The notes under the pieces: generated by a model | Databases searched by the model: none | What the model was told of the DNA's origin: nothing | Seen by the model: the letters and a program-made list of their open reading frames with translations, nothing else | Shown here: positions 34,781 through 47,377 of the stretch, piece after piece | Position numbering within the stretch: position 1 is the first letter of the stretch | Layout: each line of letters starts with the position of its first letter | Origin: Daphnia pulex | Lineage: Eukaryota > Arthropoda > Branchiopoda > Diplostraca > Daphniidae | Length of the DNA stretch: 64,000 nucleotides | Reading direction: 5' to 3' | Assembly: GCF_021134715.1 (NCBI RefSeq) | Contig: NC_060019.1 | Coordinates: forward strand, 1,054,001-1,118,000 | Translations under genes and position numbers: made by a program

Positions 34781-35176
34781 ATGGACAATACTAAGAATCA
34801 AAGCAAAATGATTACAACATGCAAAACAATGAAATTTCAGTGTTATTGTTATCGTAGATGTAGTAACACGCAATTTCTACTTGATTCCTTTTTAACGAGA
34901 ATACAAGAAGACCTTTTGGGCGTGACGGATGACTTTTCGTTCAACGCAACGATGCATCGTTGTTCTCATGAACAAAGCTGCCGAGAAAGTACAGAAAAAA
35001 CCCATTGCAGTGAATCAACAGATACGTATAGCCTATTACTCGATCAACCTCAATATTGCCAAGTCTCCATTGACAATAAATACACCGTAAAACGCTCGAG
35101 AGGAACACACAACTTTCACTACTACGCGAGAGGAACAACAAAAGGATGGAGTTCAAGAGCACGAGGTTATACATGA
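34781..35176 (+). CDS. Hypothetical 131-residue protein
   Basis: An intronless frame from ATG 34781. The product is hydrophilic with many cysteines (FQCYCYRRCS, HRCSHEQSCRE) and a basic C terminus. No signal peptide, domain or family is recognised. Its only support is a TATA box ~230 bp upstream and nearby immune-type motifs. It may be a chance open frame. Confidence 0.25.
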   Translation: MDNTKNQSKMITTCKTMKFQCYCYRRCSNTQFLLDSFLTRIQEDLLGVTDDFSFNATMHRCSHEQSCRESTEKTHCSESTDTYSLLLDQPQYCQVSIDNKYTVKRSRGTHNFHYYARGTTKGWSSRARGYT

Positions 35177-35590
35177 TATTTCGAAACGGCAATGAAAAGA
35201 AAGTGAAAACTTGAAACTACGACCGCGTTAAACCGTAGAAGGGAACTATTCATTACATTACATTCTAGCAAGATCGTTGTAGCCTATCCCAGCATTTACC
35301 ACGTTAGTACACGCTGACGAAACATCTGAAAGTGAAAGCTACCAAAACATTTAAAAACTAAATGTCTCCTCGTTTTGAATAGCTAGGCTAGCATCTATTA
35401 TTACAATTTTTAAATAATAGGATGCTGCTTTCAGTTACGCCTTACAATAATTTTACAGAAACGTATATTCATCAAAAGAATTTTCCTAATTCAGGGTAGA
35501 ACATTTTACAAGTACGCAAGTTAATCGAAAAATAATAGAACAAGTGAGGTATCCGACACTGGATTGGAGAAATAATAATAAGTAAAACTC
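35177..35590. other. Intergenic
   Basis: AT-rich; further GAAA-rich strings (AAGTGAAAACTTGAAAC near 35201). No gene is seen. Confidence 0.5.
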
Positions 35591-36319
35591 TTATACTACT
35601 TCCATCGTGCTGTGACTGGATTCGCTGTGGATGTACGACTTGAGTGGAGGCTCCATAAGACTGCTTTCAGCGTTATCTTGCATTTCAGCTTGGGTTTCCA
35701 TCTCCACTTCATTGGCTGCTTCAAGAACTTCTCCACCCCAATCAATCTTAAATCGGGTCACGCGTGGTTCTTCAAGAATGTTTCGTGTCATCTAATGAAA
35801 AATGGTCATAAACAGGTGGAAAACACACAGTAATGAAACCAAAAAGAATTACCTTATCAAATTGAGGAACAGGAGGTGGATTATCTTTCAGTTCTGGATC
35901 AATATAATCGTTGTTGACAAAATAGCCCACTCTGACAAATTCATGTTCTTTGTATGAGCAAGTCAACAAGACAGCAGTTACTCCAATTGCATCTGCTACG
36001 GGGATCTTTTCAGGGTCTGGTTGGTCAGCTTGAAACACAAACTTGTGCTTTCCAACAGGTACTGGACCGACAACTACTGTATCAAGAATCTGGTCATGTG
36101 CTGCACTCTCGGCTGAGCCAACATACGTCAACTTCCACTCCAAATCTGCCAGAGTAGTTCAAAAGAAATTGTTAAAATGTGTTCGATCGATGATAAAATG
36201 AATGGCTTGCCTTCTGGAATTTCATCGATGCATTCAAAAACAATCTCAAATTGAAATGGACTGAAAAATGGGCATGGGTTGTTCAACACTTTGACATCAA
36301 CAATGTGAACTTTCGCCAT
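35591..36319 (-). CDS. asf1: Histone chaperone ASF1
   Basis: Three exons (36319-36211, 36145-35853, 35791-35591) give 200 residues. The conserved immunoglobulin-like core is complete: MAKVHIVDVKVLNNPCPFFS, FEIVFECIDEI, DLEWKLTYVGSAES, VVVGPVPVGKHKFVFQADQP, AVLLTCSYKEHEFVRVGYFV and NNDYID, ending with RNILEEPRVTRFKIDWG. The acidic, Ser-rich tail is typical of animal ASF1. The protein hands H3-H4 dimers to CAF-1 and HIRA in the nucleus. Intron 1 uses a GC donor (GAAG|GCAAGC); this is the only choice giving the conserved ECIDEIPEDLEW junction. Confidence 0.96.
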
Positions 36320-36852
36320 TTCTTTTTAATCTAAAAAAGAAAGACAATTGAACATTTAGGTTAGAAATACATATAACACAAGAGCTGAATTACCTAAAAC
36401 AAGAGTATATTCTTAAAGTTAAAAAAACGAAATGGCTCTGATGAGTTTCTGTGAATCGCAATCACACAACGAGAGACACTGCCTGCCCGCCAAATTCTAC
36501 CAGGCTACAACGATGCAAGATGGAGAAATTATGACAAATGATTTATTTTTATTTTAGAAAATTAATGTTTTTCAAATTTGGAAATATCCTATTCCCACTA
36601 TTCCTAATGCTATTTTGAATTTTCTGTTTTAAGTTTATTTTAGTTTATGTTTTACTTAATTACTCGCATATGTCGATACGCGTTAAGAACAAAACCGCTG
36701 ACACCTAGTGACCGAGGATAAATTAAATTGAATTCCACTAAAAATTCGAACAGATAATTTGATTCAGCCAACACCATTTATTTTTTAAAGTAACAATGAA
36801 TTTCATAGCATGTTCATAGTGTAATGCTAACAGCTGGACTTTCTCCTTGACA
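36320..36852. other. Intergenic
   Basis: 5' region of ASF1 and 3' region of the lectin gene. No extra gene is seen. Confidence 0.6.
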
Positions 36853-38349
36853 TTAAACAGATTCACAAATGTATTCCAAGTAGAAGCTGTTGCACAAGTA
36901 ATCAACCCAATAAAATCCACTCTCAAAGTCGAAGTCCATAAAAAAATAAACGCAGTATCCAAAATCACTGTGACCGGGTTTACCCGATTGCCAGTTGGTG
37001 TAAGTAAAGCGTTGGAAAGGCTCTATGGTGGCCCATTCATAGGTACGATTATAACCTTTTTGAGGAAATTTCCCGGAAGTCCAATACTTCTCGCTTTTTA
37101 GTTCTAAACTTGAACGTTTGAGACTACAAAGAAATGTATGGGTGTTACTATTTATTTCTCACCTGGATGGACTTGCCAGTGATTGTAAATCAGTTTTTCC
37201 TCTTCTTCAGTTTCAACACTTAGCAAAGTCATGTTTCCTGTTCTGCAGAATGCATCCGCTTGCTCCCAATTATCGCTCTAATAATTATCAGAAATATATA
37301 ACATTTGGTATCATTTTTCTACTAATGAGGATGGTCGACTTACGTTACTATTTGTGAAACAATAACATTTGTTTCCTAATGCCCAACAAGGCACTTTCGT
37401 GTTTCCTTGGAAATAAGGGGCACAATCTTCTGTGAATAAAATGTTAGCGAGTTATCAAAACTAGAACATTTTCAAATAAAACCAAACAGTCCCTTAAACG
37501 CGCATAAAATATACTTGGTTTAACCGTCGTCGTCGATGTAACGGTTGTTAATCCAGTGGTTGTAATTTCGTCACTGGGTTCTAGAACAATGTCATCAATG
37601 GCGATTGCATCTTCTGCATTCCCCCCACAACTTGCGTAAAATGCCAACTATTCAGTGGTTTCATAACACTAGGTTACTTTTCTTTTCAAGTATTTATTAA
37701 TTTTTTTAACCTTATCTAAAGACCCACCGTTAAAACAGTTGGCTCCGGGACTGGGATGAGGGTAGACGCCTGCCGCCATTCCAAATTTACGGAAGTGGAA
37801 TAGCTCGACAATGTCAGCAAAGTTGTTTCAGTGTCGCCAATGGCCAGAATGAGCTATAAAAGAATGAATTGCGTTTGTGATAAATTTGGACTCTGATCAA
37901 AATTGACACCCAATTTAAAAAAATCCTGCTACTAAAGGAATTAATACCTCTAAGGTATTGCCAAAGGTATATTTTGATCGAATCCAGAATTTGAAAGTAA
38001 TTCGGTCGCCTGGTAAGGCCATGAATTCGACTGTACGCAAAATAACAAAACCAGGAGAAAGTTGAGCGTCACGGGTTGCCCGTAGGTATTTAGTGCCAGA
38101 TGACGGGATAGGAGGTGGGTAGTTGACTTCTGACGGCATTGTAAAATCTTCGACAACCCAATGAACAGTCGATGGTGAACTGTCGTACCATGGATCAGCT
38201 GAACCACTCTCGAAGTCGTTGCTGTTCAACAGGATTCGTGCAGATTGAGGATCGATTTCCAAGGACGGGATGAACATTTTCTCTTGTTCATCTTGTTTTG
38301 ATAACGAGACAGCAACGGTAACGAGCACGAATAAAAACCTAAAATTCAT
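36853..38349 (-). CDS. Secreted C-type lectin with an N-terminal MAM-like sandwich domain
   Basis: Six exons (38349-37948, 37853-37728, 37647-37515, 37429-37344, 37277-37163, 37103-36853) give 370 residues. The signal peptide is MNFRFLFVLVTVAVSLS. Residues ~35-195 form a beta-rich region (NDFESGSADPWYDSS, LPGDRITFKFWIRS, LAFYASCGG, AIAIDDIVLEP) resembling a MAM-type jelly roll. A Thr-rich linker follows (TTTGLTTVTSTTTVKP). From ~233 a C-type lectin domain begins: DCAPYFQ, WEQADAFCRTGNMTLLSVET, NWQSGKPG where EPN or QPD would confer classic sugar specificity, WVDYLC in place of WND, and a closing C near the end. The altered calcium-site motifs make standard sugar binding uncertain. The protein is probably extracellular, perhaps immune or matrix related. 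Confidence 0.85.
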
Positions 38350-39346
38350 TTTTTTTTAAATGAACATAAATGCTTCAATCACGAGCGAAAGATCCTTAAA
38401 CAATAAACCTGTGAGTTGATAAAAGACACGGTAATTATCTTATCAAGTCAATCAATTTCGTCATTCAAATAAACTGCATTTTGATATGCTTATCATTGAA
38501 TAGGATATGGCCAAGTTAAATTAGCGCAAAAAATACATGGATTCCAGTCGTTTTTTTCCTTGCTTACAATAAATAACCTATAATAATTTCACACAGATTG
38601 CAATTAGAATGCTGTACAACTTGCGATACAATGAACTAACGGAAAAGTATGATTTTGCTGCCGTTTCTTTCTTTAGTTGCTGGTGTTTGTTTTTTAAATA
38701 TATACGTGTAATCGCATTTGCTACTAATTTCAGTATTTATTTTGATCGTCTTTAAGTATTTGGCCAATAATAAAAATTCAATCGCAGAAAATCATGATGG
38801 CTCAATTTTTTAAGTTATAACCTGAAGAAGGGATTCGAGGGAACGAACAAACAGATGCTCAGGTGTTTTTTTTGTTTAAAAAATGAATTCCGAGCACCAA
38901 CATATGAAAAATTTGATCCGAAGTTTTGTGATTTTTAAAGTTAATCGTTGTCCATGATTGAAGGTTACAAAGTAGAATGAAAACTCTGAGCGTCACGAAG
39001 TGTTGCAATTCTTCATGAGCAACGATAATTTTAATTTCGCAATAGAAACTTGAAATAGCTGGCTGATTTTCCCCATTTCGCAAGTAAAACGGCACCAGTC
39101 GAGTCCTTTTAAAAAAAAATAACCAACAGTCTTATTTCGTTTGACAATTACGATAATAGCATAATTGATAAAATCATTATCTGATTTGATCTAATCCTAT
39201 TTCCGACAGATTTCCGCTATTGCAAACTGTTTGACCCCAAGCGCCACTAAGCGGCAGCTTCGTGATTTACTTGCTTATCACCAATTGATTTGTCAACAGA
39301 CTTCAGTCAAGTTCGCTTCCATTGAATAGCAGGCAGGATCAATAAA
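38350..39346. other. Divergent intergenic region lectin / UMAD1
   Basis: AT-rich; no gene is supported. It should contain promoters for both flanking genes. Confidence 0.55.
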
Positions 39347-39818
39347 ATGTCTCTACTTAACAAATTTTTCGGAATAAAAAAAGAAGTACCTGTAGTTGCA
39401 CCTCACACCCCAGTCAGTGTTACCAATGATACACCAGAATCTGGTTTTGTTATGGTGCCTAATGCAGTAGAGTCCTATCAACTTCATTCTGGTAACTATA
39501 AAAATGCAATTAAGGATAATTTGTTATGCAATAACAGGATTTTCCTTTTAGTCAAATGAGAAATTAAGACTTACACTAGTTTGGGTTTCTATTTCAGGTC
39601 CTTTGCCATATGCTATCAATTCAAATGCCTCCAGCAATCAACAGGACATTTCATCTAACAAGCTATATGATGAAATCCCTTTCCAGTTCTCCCCAGCTTA
39701 CAATTCGATGTGGTTAAATGGTTCCACTGTCAAGCATAAACCTAAAATGCTTAAAGAAATTGACTGGGACTCTCTGTGTTATGATTTTACACTAGAGAAA
39801 TCTATTTTACAGTCATGA
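39347..39818 (+). CDS. UMAD1: UMA-domain protein UMAD1-like
   Basis: Two exons (39347-39491, 39598-39818; phase 1 junction) give 121 residues. The start MSLLNKFFGIKK is followed by the ESGFVMVP segment, the UMA core LYDEIPFQFSPAYNSM and the ending WDSLCYDFTLEKSIL. Vertebrate UMAD1 shows the same order (DGFVLL, DVPFTLAP, YDFTLENSVL) and similar length. The UMA motif is shared with the ESCRT-I subunits UBAP1 and MVB12, so a role linked to ESCRT-I is likely. The gene converges on DNAJC11, 165 bp away. Confidence 0.82.
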
Positions 39819-39983
39819 AATATACTTGAATAAACTAAAGTGTGAAATGATGACTCAACACAGTTGTAAGATTAAATCAACACTTGTAATGTCTACTGAT
39901 AGTCCATCATCATCATTTTAAAATGTTATCTATTGCCTTGTCGTTTCAGAGCTGTTTCCTGTGAGCTGCATAACAGACAGAAA

Positions 39984-42272
39984 TTAATTTGCGTGTAAAT
40001 TTGTAAAATAACTTGATTGACTAGAATTACACTGCTTGGGTATCCGCAGAGGGTCTGTGTCTTGGATTGTTACTTCATGTGGAACTCCATGGAAGGAATA
40101 CTGTACATATAAGGACTTGTCTTCTCCCATGCATGGATCATAGAAACCTGGAAGCTGGCACTGTGATGAGACAAAAACATTGTTTAAAAACTTTCTTTTC
40201 TGGAATCTATTTTGAAGTACTCTTACCTTAGATGCCTCTTGAAGTATAAGCTTAGAATCCCTGACTAGGCATTGGAGCGGGATGGTAACGTCGGTGATGG
40301 CATCGCCGAGATCACGGTGGCTTAGATCTAACCACCGACCGTAAATCGATTTTGTGATAATTAAACCTTTCTTGTTTTCTTCGTCCTCGACATTCCGTCT
40401 AAATGTTTCTTTCATTAAATCGATGGATATCTCGGCTTCTCTCCGACGAGCTAGCATTCTATAAGGCAAGAAATTGGTTACTATTGTAAGAAAAGAAGAA
40501 AAATCATAAAAGTTCAACTAACTGGGCGTGATGCATAGCTCGATGTCTCTCTATATCTTTGACTTTCTGTTGTTGCATGTAAGGTTCCACGACCAAGCGG
40601 CGGACGATGATCCATGCAATCATTGGTGTAACAGTTCCATAAAATATTGGGCTTGGTAGCACTTCATGACACAAATGAATAGGAAAAGCGTAAATTTGGT
40701 TCCCTCGAAGTAATCTAGTGAAAATTGAACACACATCAAGTATACAAGCTATCGCTACACATTCGAAAAGGGTGAAATCAATACTTTATCTTTAGTCTTA
40801 CGCCAGTCGGAACTCCGACTGTCATTGAAACTGCTAGTGAACTATGCTGTGATACTTTACGCTGAAGACCATATTCTAACATAGCTCCAAAGGTTCCGGC
40901 TCTGTACATAAAAAAATAAATTTTAAATCATTGATAGAAAAAATGATGCACAAAAATAAATACTGACTTGACAGTTGCTCGTAATCTCCCTTCATGCTTT
41001 TCAAGTTTGTGGCAGTAGGACATTGAAATAAACGAGTGCGGGATTCCAAGAACAAAATTTACTTGTGTCCTATATGTTGTAGTCTCTTTTACTATGCTTG
41101 TGCTCATCGAGCTAGACTGTGAGTTTTTGTAAGTTAGATAACCGACCGTATTTTTATCTAGCTGATGTGCCAATGCTTAAATTCCAATAACAATCATTAC
41201 AAAAAGAGCATAAGAATTTTTTAAAGTTATGACAACTTACTTGACACAAAGCCAAAACTCAAGCCTTCGTCAGTGGTAGTTAGGATTCCAGAAATATTTG
41301 TAAACATCCGTTTAGTCAGATTGCGGAATCCCTTGGCAGAAAAAGAAAGACCGTTACCGAATCCTAAGTCAACTTCTGCCCATCCATCAGGAGAAGTGAT
41401 TCTTCTCAATGACACATTTACTGAACCAGAACCTGAACCCTTGTGTGTTGAAAGCTCACCTATGGCCAATAAACACTAATTAAAACCCCATTATCCATGT
41501 CAAAAATTATGATAGATTACCAGACAAGTAAGCTGTGTCAGTTAAGGTGAGAGGTGCTTGAATAGACTGAGAAAAGTTCATGCCTTTGACCACAATAGAT
41601 GGAAAAAAATCACCAGGAGGTCTGTAAATGTAACATATGGTTCAGTGAAGGAGCACATAATAAATAAGTTCTTCTTAGCTTACCCAAATTCATCATCATA
41701 TGCATCTTCATAAGAACTGAAGAGTTCAGTGGCATCAATGTTGACGGTAATGGAGCTTTGAGGATTGGTCCTCTGGAGGAGCCGGCGCTCTTCTTTTTGC
41801 TGAGCAAGGAGCTCATACTCCTCTCTAATTTCTTGTGGAGTTTTTGTCCTTTGTACAATTTCCCATCCTTCAGTTTCAAGCCCTTTGGTTCCCAAGCTGT
41901 CATAAATGGCTCGCTTGTGGGGGTCACTCAGAACCTCGTATGCTCTTTTAGTTTTGTTGAATAACACTTCAGCTTCCTTCTTTCTGAGGGGATCTGTATG
42001 TTTATCTGGATGATAGATGCGACTCAGCCTTCTGTAAGCATTTGTTATCTCTTCTTGTGGAGCCTAATGATTTAAAAAAATATGTTAAATCTTGTGATAA
42101 ACAAAATAAGTCATGTGCAAAACACACTGATAACACATGTTTTGATTTTTCGCCTCACAAGCGTCCTTAAATACATCAACGTACATGCTTAAAAAAATGA
42201 AAGGCTTACATCTCTTGGTAAATTGAGGAACTGATAAAAGTCTTCTTCCAATCTTTCATTTTCATCATCCAT
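39984..42272 (-). CDS. DNAJC11: DnaJ homolog subfamily C member 11
   Basis: Nine exons (42272-42210, 42063-41684, 41621-41521, 41459-41241, 41175-40968, 40901-40785, 40714-40523, 40458-40227, 40160-39984) give 562 residues, the usual family length. The J domain is at residues ~11-77 with HPD at 39-41 ([12 protein letters not shown]). The central beta-rich region follows ([40 protein letters not shown]) and then the DUF3395 C terminus ([44 protein letters not shown]). DNAJC11 is a mitochondrial outer-membrane protein associated with MICOS/SAM. At the end of exon 6 I chose donor AA|GTATTG over an earlier GGC|GTAAGA because it keeps the conserved GVRLKIK segment. Confidence 0.94.
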
Positions 42273-42868
42273 ATTGGACGAAAAAAATCGCGAAACTAGT
42301 TGTTCAGTTACGAACGTTTACACGAAAACGTGAAGACTGAAGAGCCGGTCCGATTGCGTCGAACATGTCTACCACCTAGCGGTGTTATTTGACACTTTTT
42401 AAGTAAACCATACTTTTTGAGGTTTTGTTCGGCAGGTGGCTATATGTTTGTTATTATGACTCACGAACTCCTAAACAAAACAATACGGCCCAAAAGTCTG
42501 CAAGTCTTTTTCAGTGGAAAAACCATTTTCGCATTCAGCCATTCAGCCATATGTTATTATTAGTGCTGATTCAAACCGTCATCTGAGGGGCGTGGGCGAC
42601 ACCATACATTAATAAGAGAAGTGACGTGCTTAGTTTGGAAGTTAGTGACATTTCACAGAAAGAACCGTACAGCTACAGTCTGCAGTTGCTGCTTCTAGTA
42701 TAAGTAAGTAAGTTCTGAGTTCACGTATTACGTAGATGTTAACCTGATATACTCAGTTTAGTACCAACATAATTTCCGAATGTTTTTTTTTAATATTTGA
42801 CTACACCAAATGAATTGTAAAGAAATTGTTACTTGTTTTCCAGAGTTCTACCATTTTGAAGCTTCAAA
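42273..42868. promoter_or_regulatory. Divergent promoter region DNAJC11 / VWA5A with a 5'UTR intron
   Basis: About 600 bp between start codons. A likely VWA5A 5'UTR exon ends near 42701 at a strong donor (GTAAGTAAG), and the intron ends with TTTTCCAG at 42843, 25 bp before the ATG. Confidence 0.55.
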
Positions 42869-45800
42869 ATGATATGTTGTGGTTTGATAATTGAACGTGC
42901 CGAACGTGAGTCAATTCCGGTTCCTTTGATCGGGGTTTCGGTTCAGGCTCGTATCGTCGATTTGGTTGCCGAGGTCACCATTGAGCAACGATATGTCAAC
43001 AAGGAAAATCAACCCATTGAAGCAGTTTATCTCTTTCCTCTTGATGAAGGTATTGCAGTTTAAAGTAATATTAACATTTAGTTATAGAAATTAACTGCTG
43101 CTTCATGAATCACAGGGGCTGGAGTTTCTATGTTCACTGCCGAAGTAGATGGGCGTGTAATCGAAGGTGTCGTAAAGGAAACGGAACAAGCTAAAGCCGA
43201 TTATGACGAGGCAATTAAGAGCGGACACTCGGCATTTTTAGTTGAAGAAAAATTGCCGGATGTATTCAAGGTAAACTTAACAGTTGTCATGCAATGGTAT
43301 TTGTTTTGTTTTTTTCTGATCTTTCAATGACAATTTTCAAAGGCTAAAGTTGGTAATTTGGCACCTGGATCTGGAGCCAAAATCCGCTTGACTTACGTCA
43401 CAGAATTAAAAGTAGAGGGTAAAGAAATTCGGTTTTACTTACCCACTACTATCGCTCCTCGTTACATTCCTCCAACCGATAAATCCAGCACTGCAGCCGA
43501 TCTAGCTTCAATCAAATATTCAACGTTAGTAACTATTTCGTCTCTGTGAACATTATAGATAAAATCAACTCAATTTTGTTTTTCCTTTTCAATTAAGGGA
43601 ATCGAATTATCAAGTGGATTTTAACGCAACTGTGCAAATGGCTTCAGCCATCACAGAAATTCGCTCTCCGACCCACAAAATCGCTGTTACTCGAGACGCT
43701 GTCAATAAGGTAAGATCGAGTTGTTGAATTGGACAAATATTTGAATTACATAGATTGTTAATTGTTTCTTTTGAAATCCATTAGCCTAAATATGGAACAT
43801 TACGATTCGACAATGTTGTGACCTCCATGGATCGAGACCTCGTCGTTTACATTCAAGTTGCCGAGCCAAACCAGCCACGACTTATTTGCGAGGTAAACTT
43901 CGATGGTTCCCAATTGGAAAATATTGTAGGGCTCTTTATTCAAATTCAATTTCTTAGAAATCACCGAAGGGTACTGCTGCATTGATGCTAAGCTTAGTTC
44001 CCAGCTTCAAGTTGACCGAACAGAAGACAGAGTTGATATTTCTTGTGGACCGTTCGGGTTCTATGGGTGGATCAGGGATTAATCAGGCTAAACAGGCACT
44101 ACAGGTATTATTTTATAATTTTTCCCGAATGTTAGGTAAAATTACTAATTACCAATTTAAAATGTTTACAGCTTTTTCTCCATTCACTACCTTTGGACTG
44201 CTACGTAAGCATAATTAATTCAAAATCGTGTATATTTCGTATTTTCATTTACTAACACCACAATTTTCGCATCTCAAAGGTTAACATTGCGGGTTTCGGA
44301 TCTTCGTACAAAGAACTTTTCCCCGCAAGCAAGAAATATGATGAATCCGTACTGAACCTGGCCAAGCAGCATGTTGACAGTATGCTTACACAAGTTAAAC
44401 GAAAAAATTCACTCCCATCAATATCTTTTTTGTTTTCCGATTCTTTTTAGGCATCGATGCCAATTTAGGCGGTACTGAAATATTTCATCCGTTGGAAACG
44501 ATTTTCAAAAAACCATCCATCGAAGGCTACTTACGGCAAATATTTGTTCTAACGGATGGAGAGGTAAAATTACTGCTTATTAAATTGCTTTTATTAAATG
44601 ATCAATTGTGAAACTATTTTTATGAAATGAAAAGGTCTCCAATGCAGATGAAATCTTAGGTCTAATCCGCCGTCAAAATGGGCAAGCGCGAGTTTTCGCC
44701 TTAGGTATATCTCTAAAAATAAGTTGGAGGCAAACATTTTAGTTCATTTGTTATTACAAACAGGTTTGGGGAGTAGCGCCAGCCATTATTTGGTTGAAGG
44801 CATGGCACGAGCTGGTAATGGAACTGCCCTATTTGCGTCACTGGAAGAACGTCTGGAAAAGAAAGTCATGCAACAGCTCCAGGACTCTTTGCAGCCAGCC
44901 CTTTCAGGTACCACCTAGACAGGAACATCAATTAGTTTAGTTCATTTATTCATATTTAATTGACAAACAGATATCAAGATCAAATGGGATGGTCACGAGG
45001 AAACTGGGCAAAAGTTCACTACTGCCAAACCTGTACCCGTTCAAACAGAAAAGACTTTGATGGGATACGGTAAACCGTTGGAATCGGCCAAGCCTGTTCC
45101 TACCGAGAAACCGCAACTGAAATTTCGTCAAGCCCCGACCGCCGATATGGTACCCATCCACTAAATTTAGATTTGTTTCAGCTGTTTCACAAGAAAATAT
45201 TTCGCTGACAGGTTCCAGCAGTTTTTGACGGGAAGCATCTGATTGTGTACGCTCTTCTGACAGAAGATGCTCACGTGCCAAAATGGGCTGAAGTTATTGC
45301 AAAATCTCCTGTGGGTCCGCTAACGTTGAAAGTCCATTTGGACGAATCCAATTCAGAGGAAGGACAACTTATTCATTGGTAAATTATAAAAGAACTTGCG
45401 GGAAAAGAAATTCTTTTGAATTTTATTTCTACAATTATTCGTTTTGTTTAGTTTAGCGGCAAAAAAATTGATCCAGGCCCTACAAGACAGTGAAGGGGAT
45501 CCCGATTCGATTGAAGATTCCAAGTCGACTGAGACTAAACAAGAAATTATTCAACTAGGCTGTCAATACGGTAATCCGCATTGTCAAACACGTACGTATG
45601 CAATGAATTCATTTAATGCCTGGTATTTTATGTAGGTTTGGCGTCTCGATACACTTCTTATGTGGCCGTTGATCCCAAAGAGCAGAAGGAACTGAAGGAA
45701 TCCTGGATGATGATGAAGTCACGTGACGTCCCTGTTCAGTTAGCTCACGGTTGGGGTGGTGTTCAAGCCCTTGGAGCTTTTGCAGGTGGTTGTGGTCCTA

Positions 45801-46590
45801 TGATGGGGCGCTCTAACTGTCCTCCTATGGCAATGGCTTGTCATTACAGCCTTCCTCCAGGTATAGATTTAGTCCTAGTCGGTGTAACAAAGTATCGCTT
45901 AGATATAGAAGATGTTATCTTACTTTCAGGAATATATACGGATGGAGTTGAGCAAGTCGGCGGTGGCGGCGGCGAAGCGTATGAATCCTGCTCAGATAAC
46001 AGTACGTACTGCGTTCATTTCCAAGAACACTTGAGAACCTTTCTACAGATTACAACTGGCGATGTTTCAATTTTGTTTGAAATAATTTAGTTGAGGAGTT
46101 GGACTGTGAAGTCGACGACGACTACTGTGACAATGAAATCCAGTTTACACTCAGTTCGTCTGAGGGGACTGCAAATGAAACCAGCAACACAGACGACGAC
46201 AAGTTGCTGAAACTCATTACATGCCAAAATTTCGATGGATCGTTTAAATTGGAATCGGCGTTGGCTGAGCTTCTCCACACAACATTGGAGGACATCAAAC
46301 AAGGTTTTTTCCTTCATCAAATTTAGCGCAGAAATTAGCAATTACAATTTCATTACTCCATAGCCGCAGAAAAGAATTCGTACTCTGAACAAGTTTGGGC
46401 AACCGCTGTCGCTCTGGCGTTCATGGGGATCGTCTTAGCTGATCTGCAGACCACATGGATGTTGGTAGCCAAGAAAGCTGAAAATTGGATCCGCTCGTCT
46501 GGCAAACTGACCGGAGACGAAACCGCATGCACAGGCGCAGCCCAGGAATACGTCAAAGCCAAATTAAGTTTGTCAATCCTTCGTCTTTGA
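42869..46590 (+). CDS. VWA5A: von Willebrand factor A domain-containing protein 5A (VIT + VWA)
   Basis: Eighteen coding exons give 848 residues: 42869-43049, 43116-43270, 43343-43524, 43598-43709, 43785-43892, 43958-44104, 44172-44204, 44280-44379, 44451-44563, 44635-44704, 44764-44907, 44971-45149, 45212-45378, 45452-45570, 45636-45860, 45930-46001, 46091-46303, 46364-46590. The N-terminal VIT domain contains ARIVDLVAEVTIEQRYVNKE, EAVYLFPLDEGAGVSMF and ADYDEAIKSGHSAFLVEEK. The VWA domain has the metal-site motif DRSGSMGGSG (first Asp ~277), GGTEIFHPLETIF and VLTDGEVSN. A Gly/Cys-rich stretch (QALGAFAGGCGPMMGRSNCP) and a conserved C-terminal helical region (SEQVWATAVALAFM) follow. Family members are cytosolic and of uncertain function; human VWA5A is a tumour-suppressor candidate. 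Confidence 0.93.
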
Positions 46591-47377
46591 CAGCAACATT
46601 GAAATCCAGCCATGCAAGTACAGCACAATTAGCAATATGCTAATATCATTACTAAACAGTATTATTCAGTATTTTGTGTGATTTGTTTATTCTATCTACA
46701 GTGTGATAATTTCATTTCTGCTTTTCTATAATCTATTCACGTCAATTGATTTTCACTGTTTTGGGTTACAACGAAATACAAACCAAGTTATAAATATGAC
46801 CGTAAAGTGTTAAAGTGTATCATTATTCCGAGCTTGGACTTAAATAGCTTTGATCCTGGATCGATGATTAAAGAGAAATTCGATTACAAGTCTTTCATCT
46901 GATTTTATTTACAGGAATTCATGACCATCCGGTGGATCAACAATTTCTTTGATGGAGGGCAAATAGTGAAGGACAGAAGAACGAAAGTGCAAAAATAACG
47001 TCGAATATGAAAATGTCTCGTTAACATACACGAGTAATAGCCTGTTATTATGTATAGGGGACACATAATTATGAAAAGCCTCTGGAGTGGATTGATATGA
47101 AATGTTACAGGAAGTCCAAGGTCTATGTAAAAATAAACACGGCTGGAATGTTCACAATGCAATTCCAAACAATTGATAATTAAAGAAGAAACAAAAGTAA
47201 CAAAACAAAAATTCAAACAGATTTGACTAGATACCAATGTCAACATCATTTGCCACGATACTCATCAACCAGAGTAACATAGAATGTTGTCGATTTTTGC
47301 TATAATTAGTTTTTTTTTCAAGCAAATATTTAGAAAAAATAATTATTTGACAATGATTGGAACCGGAATATAACAAT
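46591..47377. other. Convergent intergenic region
   Basis: 3' flanks of VWA5A and of the secreted-protein gene. No further gene is seen. Confidence 0.6.

Noticed and set aside
40785-40802. Earlier donor GGC|GTAAGA for DNAJC11 exon 6
   Set aside because: It is a stronger match to the donor consensus but would remove the conserved GVRLKIK segment and break the frame with exon 7.
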